In this document: in pieces, positions 7,709-14,437 of the stretch
How the letters are laid out: each line of letters opens with the position of its first letter
Numbering within the stretch: the first letter of the stretch is position 1
Origin: Oscillospiraceae bacterium
Lineage (GTDB): Bacteria; Bacillota; Clostridia; Saccharofermentanales; Saccharofermentanaceae
Length of the DNA: 17,036 bases
NCBI GenBank assembly: GCA_902767145.1
Contig: CACXGG010000208.1
Span: 1 to 17,036, forward strand
Reading direction: 5' to 3'
The notes under the pieces: generated by a model
What the model was told of the DNA's origin: nothing
The model's database searches: none
Seen by the model: only the letters and a program-made list of their open reading frames with translations
Program-made: the position numbers and the translations under genes

Positions 7709-8395
7709 ATGGACAGATTATTTGTGATCATACCCGCTGCAGGAAGCGGCACCAGGATGGGAAAGAACAGCAACAAGCTGTTTATGGACATCGAAGGCAA
7801 GCCGGTCATTGAAAGGACCATTGAATGCTTTTCGGGAACTGACGCGGAGCTGGTCCTGGCAACCAACGAAGAGAATATGGAAGCACTTGAACAGCTCTCA
7901 CAGGAGTATCCCTGTATCAGTAAAGTGGTATTAGGAGGTGCTTCCAGGACAGAGTCGGTCTATAAGGGTTTCCTTGCCCTGGAGGATCTTGGTGCCTTCG
8001 ATACCGACATGGTCTTTATCCACGACGGTGCCAGATGCCTTCTCCCCTCCGAAGTGATAGACAACTGCATCGAAGGACTTAAGAAGAACGATGTCTGCGT
8101 GGCAGGCGTTGCTGCCAAGAATACCATCAAGACCATAAAGGACGGATATGTGGATCAGCTCCTGGACAGGTCTTCCCTGGTGGAGATCCAGACACCCCAG
8201 TGCTTCAGATACAGCATCCTCAGGGACAGCTATGCAAATGCCATGGAGAAGGGCATCGAAGCCACAGATGATACAGCTCTTTCCGAGGCTCTCGGCATCC
8301 CTACCCTGGTGGTGGAGGGCAGCTACAGGAACATCAAGATCACCACTCCCGAGGATATCCTTATGGCCTCGGCACTGTTAAACCCGAACAAATAA
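7709..8395 (+). CDS. ispD: 2-C-methyl-D-erythritol 4-phosphate cytidylyltransferase
   Basis: 228 residues. It joins CTP and 2-C-methyl-D-erythritol 4-phosphate to make CDP-methylerythritol and pyrophosphate in the MEP route to isoprenoids, in the cytoplasm. Visible motifs: PAAGSGTRMG at 9-18 and Lys23 (nucleotide site), GGASRTESV at 76-84, FIHDGAR at 103-109, the conserved TIK near 139-141, QTPQCFRY at 161-168, TDD at 187-189 and NIKITTPEDI at 208-217. All catalytic positions I can place are intact. AAGGAAG overlaps the radA stop codon and lies 7 nt before the ATG. It is followed by a degenerate copy of itself at 8479. Confidence 0.97.
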   Translation: MDRLFVIIPAAGSGTRMGKNSNKLFMDIEGKPVIERTIECFSGTDAELVLATNEENMEALEQLSQEYPCISKVVLGGASRTESVYKGFLALEDLGAFDTDMVFIHDGARCLLPSEVIDNCIEGLKKNDVCVAGVAAKNTIKTIKDGYVDQLLDRSSLVEIQTPQCFRYSILRDSYANAMEKGIEATDDTALSEALGIPTLVVEGSYRNIKITTPEDILMASALLNPNK

Positions 8396-8421
8396 GTCTT
8401 TTTAAATTTGTTTAAATTTTC

Positions 8422-8452
8422 TTGAGCAGGCTTCTTGAACTCTGTGATACCA
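8422..8452 (+). promoter_or_regulatory. Weak possible promoter before the IspD-like gene
   Basis: TTGAGC at 8422-8427 is followed by a poor -10 (TGATAC/GATACC, about 8445-8451) at 17-18 bp. The AT-rich stretch TTTTTAAATTTGTTTAAATTTT lies just upstream (8399-8420). The gene may equally be transcribed from radA-ispD, since no terminator is visible between them. Confidence 0.25.
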
Positions 8453-8478
8453 TTTCATCATGGGGAGGTATGAGCTCA

Positions 8479-9336
8479 ATGACAATAAAGAAGACTACTG
8501 TTATTTCCAAAAAAGGCACCAATAACATCAGCCGTATTTTCGTTATAATCAACTGCGCCGGCATGGGCGATGAGCTCCTTGCCGACCACAACGGAACAGT
8601 ACCTCTCGAGAAGATGCTCAAGACTTTCCAGGAATTTGCAAATGTCCTGTTCATCCCCGGTGTCTCCCTTATGGGCATCATCGTAGCTGACAAGAAGGAT
8701 ATCTATCCCATCAGGAAGTTCGTTAAGAACAACAATATCATCTTCGTAGACGAAAAGAGGATCGTCATGGGCGGGAGGGACCGCATCGAATCCACCGCCA
8801 AGGGACTTGAGGAGCTGGACCATATGCCCTTCCCTCCCACTAAGCAGGACATCGTCTTTATCCACAGCGGAGCATATTATAACGTAGATAAGGAAACCCT
8901 CATCAGCTGCTTCAATAAGAGCGTCACATGTGATGTCTGTGCGGCAGCCATAATGGGAGATGCACCTTCAGCACCCGTTACAAAGCCTGCCGAAGCTCCC
9001 GTACAGGAAGCACCCCAGCAGCCCGTGGGCCGTCCCGGCGGATTCGGACGCCCCGGATCATCCACATATGTAAAGCCCATCGATACAGGTTTTACTCCCA
9101 GGTCTGCCCAGCCGGCTTTCAAAAGGAATGTGGTGGAGGCTGTTCCCAAGGCATCTCAGAATGTTTCAGAGGTATGCTATCCCCAGTGCTTCAGATATGA
9201 GATCCTTATGAATTCCTATGTTAAGGCAATCTCCAATAACATCACTGAAGACGACGATATCTCACTTTCTGCAAGATTAGGAAAGCGTGCCCTGTTTGCA
9301 GAGAGCACGCCCGTAAATACAAAAGCTATTAAGTGA
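8479..9336 (+). CDS. Degenerate IspD paralogue with Pro/Gly-rich insert, probable pseudoenzyme
   Basis: 285 residues, directly after ispD and clearly derived from an IspD. Matching segments: RIFVIINCAG (19-28) to the N-terminal beta strand, MGGRDRIESTAKGLEEL (97-113), DIVFIHSGAYY (124-134) to DMVFIHDGAR, and PQCFRYEILMNSY (235-247) to PQCFRYSILRDSY. Key residues are gone: GSGTRMG and the nucleotide-site Lys are absent, the DGAR Asp and Arg are Ser and Tyr, and the C-terminal NIKITTPED segment is eroded to NTKAI. In place of the substrate loop is a 72-residue Pro/Gly/Ala-rich insert (161-232). The start at 8479 is preferred because GGGGAGG lies 10 nt upstream; earlier in-frame ATGs are too close to it or lack a site. 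It is an intact open frame with normal codon use, so it is not an ordinary pseudogene. Function is unknown; a regulatory or scaffold role is inference. Confidence 0.88.
   Translation: MTIKKTTVISKKGTNNISRIFVIINCAGMGDELLADHNGTVPLEKMLKTFQEFANVLFIPGVSLMGIIVADKKDIYPIRKFVKNNNIIFVDEKRIVMGGRDRIESTAKGLEELDHMPFPPTKQDIVFIHSGAYYNVDKETLISCFNKSVTCDVCAAAIMGDAPSAPVTKPAEAPVQEAPQQPVGRPGGFGRPGSSTYVKPIDTGFTPRSAQPAFKRNVVEAVPKASQNVSEVCYPQCFRYEILMNSYVKAISNNITEDDDISLSARLGKRALFAESTPVNTKAIK
8959..9174 (+). other. Pro/Gly-rich insert within the IspD-like protein
   Basis: Codes for residues 161-232. The first part is Pro/Ala/Glu-rich, the middle has GRPGGFGRPG, and the last part is basic. It replaces the region that in IspD carries the TIK and QTP substrate-contacting residues. 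Probably disordered. Confidence 0.7.
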
Positions 9337-9342
9337 TCTTTC

Positions 9343-9843
9343 TCAGATAACAGGAACCCTGAAAGTCATGCAGGCAAATACCTGTATGCCTTCGCCTTTT
9401 CCAAAACCGGTAAGTCCCTCTCCCGTGGTGGCTGTTATTCCGATCCTCTTAGGATCCAGGGACAGAAGATCTGAAAGGTTATCCCTGATCTGGGGGATAT
9501 GTTCCTTGAGCTTGGGCCTTAAGCATTCGATGGTAAGGGACAGGTGTGTGATCTTCGCATTTCCGAGATCTGAAAGAGCCTCATCAAGATAGACCCTGCT
9601 GTCAACGATACCCTTGCCCAGACAGAGCTCGTCTGCCTTGCCTCCCAGGATGTTTATCCCGGTGTAGCCGGAGATGGCATTTGTAACGGCATGAAGGATA
9701 ACGTCGCCGTCACTGTTGGCAGATATCTTTCTGTCGAAGGGGATGGGACATCCGCCCAGCATGATGGAATTAAAGCCTTCCACTGTGCCTTCCTCGAATC
9801 TGTGGCTGTCCTGTCCGATGGTCATCAGGTATTCGTATTCCAT
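9343..9843 (-). CDS. ispF: 2-C-methyl-D-erythritol 2,4-cyclodiphosphate synthase, divergent form
   Basis: 166 residues, the usual IspF size. It cyclises CDP-methylerythritol 2-phosphate, releasing CMP, in the MEP pathway, normally as a trimer with one zinc per site. Zinc ligands are kept: Asp12 and His14 (GQDSHRF) and His51 (DVILHA). Compared with the classical enzyme, the HSDGD segment reads NSDGD (His to Asn), the GDIGKLFPDTD segment reads GINILGGKADELCLG, and ATTTEKLGFTGRGEGI reads ATTGEGLTGFGKGEGI. These changes look like a coherent subfamily rather than decay, since the zinc site and trimer core remain. The start at 9843 has AGGAG 7 nt upstream; the longer frame would overlap the upstream gene. 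It is the last gene of the minus-strand operon and faces the IspD-like gene across 6 bp. Confidence 0.92.
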   Translation of the reverse strand: MEYEYLMTIGQDSHRFEEGTVEGFNSIMLGGCPIPFDRKISANSDGDVILHAVTNAISGYTGINILGGKADELCLGKGIVDSRVYLDEALSDLGNAKITHLSLTIECLRPKLKEHIPQIRDNLSDLLSLDPKRIGITATTGEGLTGFGKGEGIQVFACMTFRVPVI

Positions 9844-9856
9844 ATCATATCTCCTG

Positions 9857-10393
9857 TCATTCAAGTTTTGTCATATCCGGTGTATATCCGTTTTCGGAGA
9901 TCCAGGAAACGACATCGTTTATTCCCCATGTCCCCCTGTTCTGTCCTTCAAAGGCGGCTACCTTGTTACCGCCTGATGATATCACAAATTCAGGTATTGC
10001 TTCGACTGCATAATATGTGACTATATCCCTCTGCTGCATGGAGTCCACGGCTACCACCAGGATCTGTCCGTCCAGTGTCTGGGCCAGATCCTCCACACCA
10101 GCAGTTATACCGCTGTGATCAGTTGCGGTGGAGGAATAGAAATACAGAAGCAGCGGCATCTCCTGCTGTGCGATGAGTGCATCCACATCTGTAACTTCCC
10201 TGTACTGGATGCCATAGGCTCCGTCCTCCCCTGCCACAGGCTCATAGACCATGGCACAGACAGGGCAGTCGTAGGAATACTTTCCCAGGCATTCGGTGTA
10301 TGACTTCGTTGTCTCCTCCTTTTTACAGGAAGCGAAGCAGAAAAGAAGTGATACCAGAAGAAGCAGGGCTGTTATCCTTATGCGTGATCTCAC
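9857..10393 (-). CDS. Thioredoxin-fold lipoprotein without the usual active-site CxxC
   Basis: 178 residues. It begins with a signal peptide ending FASC, so Cys23 is probably lipidated and the domain is outside the membrane. Residues 70-170 follow a thioredoxin fold: strand LLLYFYS (81-87), then strand ILVVAVDS (111-118), then EAIPEFVIS (131-139) with the expected cis-proline Pro134, and a final helix. Where thioredoxins carry WCxxC there is STATDHSG, with no cysteine. A CPVC motif occurs earlier, at 43-46. It therefore lacks the canonical redox site; the early CPVC might act instead or bind metal. The start is GTG (10391-10393), overlapping the mrp stop by 4 nt (GTGA), which suggests translational coupling; AGAGG lies upstream. 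Exact role unknown. Confidence 0.85.
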   Translation of the reverse strand: MRSRIRITALLLLVSLLFCFASCKKEETTKSYTECLGKYSYDCPVCAMVYEPVAGEDGAYGIQYREVTDVDALIAQQEMPLLLYFYSSTATDHSGITAGVEDLAQTLDGQILVVAVDSMQQRDIVTYYAVEAIPEFVISSGGNKVAAFEGQNRGTWGINDVVSWISENGYTPDMTKLE

Positions 10394-11226
10394 AGTAAAG
10401 CCTCTATCTTCGCGATGGTATTTTCCAGGGATATGCCCTCTATATCCTCTGCCTTACCGCTGTCCACCAGGGCGGTGGCACTGCTGTCCAGAGGGAGCTT
10501 GTCCAGGATCTCAAGACCTGCCTTGGAAGCGGCTTCCGTAAGCTCGTCATCGTCACCGAAAAGAGAGATCTTTTCGTCGCAGTGGGGGCACTTGATATAA
10601 CTCATATTCTCCACGAGTCCCAGGATACCCACGTTCATCATATTGGCCATGTTCCTGGCCTTGCTGACTATCATGGAAACAAGGTCCTGGGGAGTGGATA
10701 CGAGTACGAGTCCGTCCACGGGGATGGACTGGAAGACTGTCAGGGGAACGTCACCTGTGCCCGGGGGCATATCGATAAGGAGAACGTCCAGCATGCCCCA
10801 GTCCACATCTGTCCAGAACTGCTTGACGAGGCCTGAGATAACAGGGCCTCTCCAGACAACGGGAGCTTCCTCGTCATCGAGAAGGAGATTAAGGCTGACT
10901 GCCTTGATGCCGCCCTTGGTAACTGCAGGGATTATCCTGTTCTCATCTGTTGCCACCAGCATCCCGTGAAGACCGAAGGACCTGGGGATGGAAGGGCCTG
11001 TTACATCGGCATCCATGATGCCTACCTTATATCCTTTTTTTGAAAGGGCAACGGCCAGCATGGATGAGACGAAGGACTTTCCGACTCCTCCCTTACCGCT
11101 GCATATACCGATAACCTTTTTGATCCCTTCGTTACCCTTGTTCCTCTTTTCCTTCTCAAGGGAAGGGCAGGAATCCTGTGACTTGCATCCGCTCTTGGAC
11201 GGGCATGTTTCACATGCTGAAGACAT
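10390..11226 (-). CDS. mrp: Mrp/NBP35-family Fe-S cluster carrier ATPase
   Basis: 278 residues. Members bind an Fe-S cluster between subunits and pass it to apoproteins, using a P-loop ATPase domain, in the cytoplasm. Seen: an N-terminal cysteine cluster (Cys5, 8, 14, 20), deviant Walker A GKGGVGKS at 44-51, MDADVTGPSIPR at 71-82, DMPPGTGD at 152-159 and the paired CPHC at 213-216 that binds the cluster. The N-terminal cysteine cluster recalls NBP35-like proteins, whereas many bacterial Mrp proteins carry a DUF59 domain instead, which is absent here. The start has AGGAGG 7 nt upstream. Fifth gene of the operon, 20 nt after the phosphoesterase gene and overlapping the thioredoxin-like gene. 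Confidence 0.95.
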   Translation of the reverse strand: MSSACETCPSKSGCKSQDSCPSLEKEKRNKGNEGIKKVIGICSGKGGVGKSFVSSMLAVALSKKGYKVGIMDADVTGPSIPRSFGLHGMLVATDENRIIPAVTKGGIKAVSLNLLLDDEEAPVVWRGPVISGLVKQFWTDVDWGMLDVLLIDMPPGTGDVPLTVFQSIPVDGLVLVSTPQDLVSMIVSKARNMANMMNVGILGLVENMSYIKCPHCDEKISLFGDDDELTEAASKAGLEILDKLPLDSSATALVDSGKAEDIEGISLENTIAKIEALL

Positions 11227-11246
11227 ATCTCTACCTCCTGTTATGA

Positions 11247-11762
11247 TCAGAACCCGATAAGTTCCGCTTTTCCGTTTTCTATCATTATATATGAGGGCTT
11301 TGTTCCCTCCTTGGGGATCGAGGGTGATCCCGGGTTCATGAACCTTATGCCAGACTTTACCACATCCAGGGCCACATGGGTATGGCCGTAAAGGAAGATG
11401 TCCCCCTCGCCTATGAAAGGCGGGAGCTTTTCGGGGCTAAAGTGGTGGCCGTGGGTGGCAAAGATCACCTGTCCCTCATCCACCAGATATACATATTCCG
11501 CCATGATTGGGAATTCCAGGACCATCTGGTCCACTTCCGTATCACAGTTGCCCCTGACTGCCAGGATCTTATCCTTATATCCGTTCAGAAGTGCTATGAC
11601 CTCCTTGGGGGCATAGTCCGAAGGAAGGTCGTTCCTGGGTCCGTGATAGAGTATATCTCCCAGGAGCAGGAGCTTATTGCACCCCAGTTCATCAAACTTA
11701 TCCATCACCAACCTTGCGGCACCGATGGAGCCGTGGATGTCAGATGCTACCATTATCTTCAT
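11247..11762 (-). CDS. yfcE: YfcE-like metallophosphoesterase (phosphodiesterase)
   Basis: 171 residues, a small single-domain calcineurin-like phosphoesterase. YfcE of Escherichia coli is a Mn-dependent phosphodiesterase; the physiological substrate is unsettled. Metal-binding motifs are all present: DIHG (Asp8, His10), GDILYHGP (Asp36), GNCD (Asn72), THGHH (104-107) and GHTH (126-129). The final NPGSPSIPK is characteristic of the family. Start overlaps the stop of the upstream membrane-protein gene by 4 nt (ATGA), with AGAGG about 8 nt before. The gene symbol reflects family resemblance, not proven orthology. Confidence 0.93.
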   Translation of the reverse strand: MKIMVASDIHGSIGAARLVMDKFDELGCNKLLLLGDILYHGPRNDLPSDYAPKEVIALLNGYKDKILAVRGNCDTEVDQMVLEFPIMAEYVYLVDEGQVIFATHGHHFSPEKLPPFIGEGDIFLYGHTHVALDVVKSGIRFMNPGSPSIPKEGTKPSYIMIENGKAELIGF

Positions 11763-12730
11763 TTCTTTTCCTCTTTCTCTATATCATATGCGGCATCATA
11801 ACTGTCGTCATAATGATCCTTCAGATATCTGATGGTCTCGTCATAATCGTCGCTCTTATTAGTCCTGATTATACTGATGAGTCGAAGCTCGGAAGCCTTG
11901 ATCTTACCGAAGGTGGCGACGATCTTCTCGCCTGCGGCGTCACGGGTCTTGACGAAGGTCTTCTTACCGGAGGTCACATAGGATCCCAGAAGTTCCCTCT
12001 CCTCTGCCCTGTTCTTTCTGGCAAGTTCCTTTTCCTCTGCCCTGTGCTTTGTGTAGAGGTCGCGGAACTCATTATAGCTGGCAGTGGTGGTCTCCACTGC
12101 AGGAGTAGTCTTTGTGACGATGGTATCAACTGTTCCGTAGATCTGGGAACCGATCTTATCAGAGGCCTTCCTGAGGCCTCCGGAGATACTGGAGACAAAT
12201 CTTACCTTCTTGTTGAACTCGAAGATGGAAGCCACGGATACGATGAGGTCCACGATGAGAAGAAGGGACAGGCAGATGACCACACCGGTCCTTACGGGCA
12301 CCGGAGTATGGGATATGATCTCGTTTACCGTGGGGAAGAGAAGATACATTCCCAGGGAGCATGCGATACCCCAGTAGATGGCAAAACGCAGGCAGATAAA
12401 GCCCTTGAAGTTGTACTTATAGTCGGAATAATCCCACCATCTGAGATGGAAGATCCAGTAAAGGATCACACCTGCCAGGAGCTCCACGGTGGTGGCGATC
12501 ATGGACGATCCGAAGAACAGCAGGGGGAAGTTGTCCATCATGGGCGCAAAGAACCATACAACGCCGTAAAATCCCAGTCCGTAGACAGGACAGTGGGGAC
12601 CGTTGAGAAAACCCCTGTTTATGAACTTTCCTTCGGTGATACCGTAATAGATAACTTCAACTACCCAGCCTACAAAGCCGTAGATGAAGAACATGATCAT
12701 GGAATCAATAAAGGGAAACGGAAGGATCAT
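11759..12730 (-). CDS. CmpB-like membrane protein (putative ABC-transporter type IV family)
   Basis: 323 residues. Residues 1-170 hold about five hydrophobic helices (roughly 11-30, 48-65, 70-94, 110-133, 147-170) and match the family often called 'putative ABC-transporter type IV' (ABC_trans_CmpB): FIYGFVGWVVEVIYYG, GFLNGPHCPVYGLG and WDYSDYKYNFKGFICLRFAIYWG are its usual conserved blocks. The soluble tail (175-323) is charged, with a likely coiled coil rich in Arg, Glu and Lys around 232-255. No ATPase partner is next to it, and the transport function of this family is not established. Start overlaps the methyltransferase stop by 4 nt (ATGA); AAGGAGG is close to the ATG (about 5 nt). Confidence 0.85.
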   Translation of the reverse strand: MILPFPFIDSMIMFFIYGFVGWVVEVIYYGITEGKFINRGFLNGPHCPVYGLGFYGVVWFFAPMMDNFPLLFFGSSMIATTVELLAGVILYWIFHLRWWDYSDYKYNFKGFICLRFAIYWGIACSLGMYLLFPTVNEIISHTPVPVRTGVVICLSLLLIVDLIVSVASIFEFNKKVRFVSSISGGLRKASDKIGSQIYGTVDTIVTKTTPAVETTTASYNEFRDLYTKHRAEEKELARKNRAEERELLGSYVTSGKKTFVKTRDAAGEKIVATFGKIKASELRLISIIRTNKSDDYDETIRYLKDHYDDSYDAAYDIEKEEKK

Positions 12731-13353
12731 GCTCCCTCCTTGACTGACTTCATTATGTGATATCCGCCGGAGATCTCAAGTGTCTCGCAGTTGCCGAAGA
12801 GCTCTTCCAGCTTCTTAAAGGAGGAAGGAGCGCCCTGCTTTCTCTGGAGCACCACATAGATGGATGATCCGGGGAGCATATGTTCATATGCCTGATCGTA
12901 AAAAGCGAATACGGTCTTCTTGCCCGCCCTTACCGGAGGGTTGGTGATTACCACATCGAACTTCTCGTCTTCTCCCAGGGCGGAGAGCACATCGCTCTCC
13001 ACGCATTTTCCGATCTTTACGCCGTTAAGGGATGCATTCTCCCTGCTCAGGGCCACCGCTCTCTTATTAACATCCGCCTGGGTGATCTCAAAGTTTACGA
13101 AGACAGATGCCATGACGATGCCCACTACGCCGTAGCCGCATCCCAGGTCCAGGACCTTTTCGCCTTTTCTGGCACCCCTGTCCTTGATATCCCTAATGAC
13201 AGTCTCAAGGAGCACATCCGTACCCTTGTCGACCTCGGATCTGCTGAAGACATCGGTATCCGTAACGAAGCGGAAGTCCCTGCCGTACTGTCTGTATCCA
13301 ATAGTCCTGCGGTCCGACCTGACCTCAGGATCGTTATCAAAATAATGCGCCAT
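12727..13353 (-). CDS. RsmC/YbxB-like class I methyltransferase
   Basis: 208 residues, the size of the single-domain RsmC-like ('small' MTS domain) proteins. RsmC methylates a guanine N2 in 16S rRNA; for this shorter form the target is inferred only. SAM-binding motif DLGCGYGVVG at 69-78 and catalytic NPPVRAGK at 138-145 are clear; the latter is typical of N2-guanine methyltransferases of this group. The N-terminal YFDNDPEVRSDRR and FVTDTDVFSRSEVDKGTDVL are family blocks. There are only 4 bp between it and the upstream oxidoreductase stop codon and I see no Shine-Dalgarno sequence, so translation is probably coupled. Confidence 0.92.
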   Translation of the reverse strand: MAHYFDNDPEVRSDRRTIGYRQYGRDFRFVTDTDVFSRSEVDKGTDVLLETVIRDIKDRGARKGEKVLDLGCGYGVVGIVMASVFVNFEITQADVNKRAVALSRENASLNGVKIGKCVESDVLSALGEDEKFDVVITNPPVRAGKKTVFAFYDQAYEHMLPGSSIYVVLQRKQGAPSSFKKLEELFGNCETLEISGGYHIMKSVKEGA

Positions 13354-13357
13354 ATAT

Positions 13358-14311
13358 TTACATCATGGAACGGATACGGTCATTTATGGAGCAGATGGCC
13401 GCCGATCTGTGCCAGGGCATCTCAGGGCACTGGATAAGGCCATTCTCGATGGCATCCTTACAGCCCTTTATCTCCAGTGAATAACCGCTCAGTCCTTCGC
13501 GGTCCAGTTCCTCCACCAGAGCTCCCGTATCGTCATGAAGTTCTATCCTCTCGTAATTATTGATATTGAAGAGCTTGATATAACCCTTCTCGCCTACAAT
13601 GGCTCCATCCCTGTCCGTAAGTGAGCTCATGGTAACGTAGCTGGATGAGATGGCACCGTCTCCCAAAGGCCCCAGGATATAAGTAACATCCCTGTCTATT
13701 CCGTTGGAGAGCTTTCTTGCATAAACGGACTTGGGCTCTATGTTCTCTCCCAGGATGCTCACTGCCAGGTGCGTGGTATAAACGCCCAGGTCAAGATATG
13801 CACCGCCTCCGAGAGCGGGATCTGTGAGCCTCTTTACGTTTTCGATGTTATATCCAAGGTTGGAGGAGATATATCTTACGGATCCTATCCTTCCATCCTT
13901 TATCCACTTGAGCATTGTCTTGTGAAGGGGCATGAACGCAGTCCACATGGCCTCACAGACAAATACGCCTCTGTTCTTAGCCTCAGTGAAGATGCTGTCT
14001 GCCTCCGCACGGCTCATGGTGAAGGGTTTTTCGATAAGGACGTTCTTGCCTGCCTTGATGCAGGTAAGTGCATTTTCGTAATGATATGTGTTGGGTGTTG
14101 CCACATAGACAAGGTCAAGCTCATCCATATAGGCAAATTCCTCATAGGATCCCACGGGCTTTGCCTTGGGGCAGTTTTTCTTTACAAAAGCCTTGGCCCT
14201 TTCAAGATCCCTGGAAGCCACCGCATAGACAGCAGCGCCCCGGAGTTCCTTTATTGCCTCAGCCATCTTGATGGCGATAGAACCGGTTCCGATGATACCA
14301 ACGTTAAACAT
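13358..14311 (-). CDS. Gfo/Idh/MocA-family NAD(P)-dependent oxidoreductase
   Basis: 317 residues. Family members oxidise or reduce sugars, cyclitols or related alcohols with NAD(P) in the cytoplasm; the substrate is not identifiable here. The N-terminal Rossmann fold starts VGIIGTGSIA (4-13), followed by VASRDLERA and ATPNTYHYENAL (71-82), then the hallmark EKP at 94-96. The C-terminal domain has GGAYLDLGVYTTHLA (169-183), resembling the dihydrodiol dehydrogenase-like branch. I chose the ATG at 14311 because AAGG is 8 nt upstream; a GTG at 14320 lies too near that site. First gene of the seven-gene minus-strand operon, behind a TTGACA promoter divergent from the pyrophosphatase. Confidence 0.93.
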   Translation of the reverse strand: MFNVGIIGTGSIAIKMAEAIKELRGAAVYAVASRDLERAKAFVKKNCPKAKPVGSYEEFAYMDELDLVYVATPNTYHYENALTCIKAGKNVLIEKPFTMSRAEADSIFTEAKNRGVFVCEAMWTAFMPLHKTMLKWIKDGRIGSVRYISSNLGYNIENVKRLTDPALGGGAYLDLGVYTTHLAVSILGENIEPKSVYARKLSNGIDRDVTYILGPLGDGAISSSYVTMSSLTDRDGAIVGEKGYIKLFNINNYERIELHDDTGALVEELDREGLSGYSLEIKGCKDAIENGLIQCPEMPWHRSAAICSINDRIRSMM

Positions 14312-14348
14312 ACTCTTCACCTTCTTTTTAAATAAACGCTACCCGTTA

Positions 14349-14378
14349 ATCTTAATGCAATACTGTTAAAAGTGTCAA
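14349..14378 (-). promoter_or_regulatory. Promoter of the seven-gene minus-strand operon
   Basis: On the minus strand a perfect TTGACA (14373-14378) and TAAGAT (14349-14354, four of six matches) are 18 bp apart. They lie about 40-65 bp upstream of the oxidoreductase ATG. The -35 box directly abuts the -35 box of the plus-strand promoter. Confidence 0.65.
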
Positions 14379-14407
14379 TTGAGCTTTGTTTGGTCAGAAA
14401 GTAGAAT
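14379..14407 (+). promoter_or_regulatory. Promoter of the pyrophosphatase gene
   Basis: TTGAGC (14379-14384) and TAGAAT (14402-14407) are exactly 17 bp apart; each hexamer keeps four or five consensus bases. Predicted start near 14414 gives a leader of about 24 nt with GAGGG before the ATG. Confidence 0.7.
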
Positions 14408-14437
14408 CATTAATAAATAAGAAAAAAGAGGGTAAAG

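Noticed and set aside
7054..7866. 270-codon minus-strand open frame across radA and ispD
   Set aside because: Lies over the motif-bearing parts of two certain genes, so it is a shadow frame.
8422..8478. Longer N-terminus for the IspD-like protein from an ATG at 8422
   Set aside because: No ribosome binding site before 8422, whereas GGGGAGG fits the ATG at 8479, and the extra residues match nothing in IspD.
8396..9336. IspD-like gene as an ordinary frameshifted pseudogene
   Set aside because: The frame is open throughout and the replaced segments are in-frame insertions and substitutions, with a good ribosome binding site.
11714..12760. 348-codon open frame on the plus strand opposite the CmpB-like gene
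   Set aside because: Spans parts of two well-supported minus-strand genes and resembles no protein I know; the opposite frame has membrane helices and family motifs.
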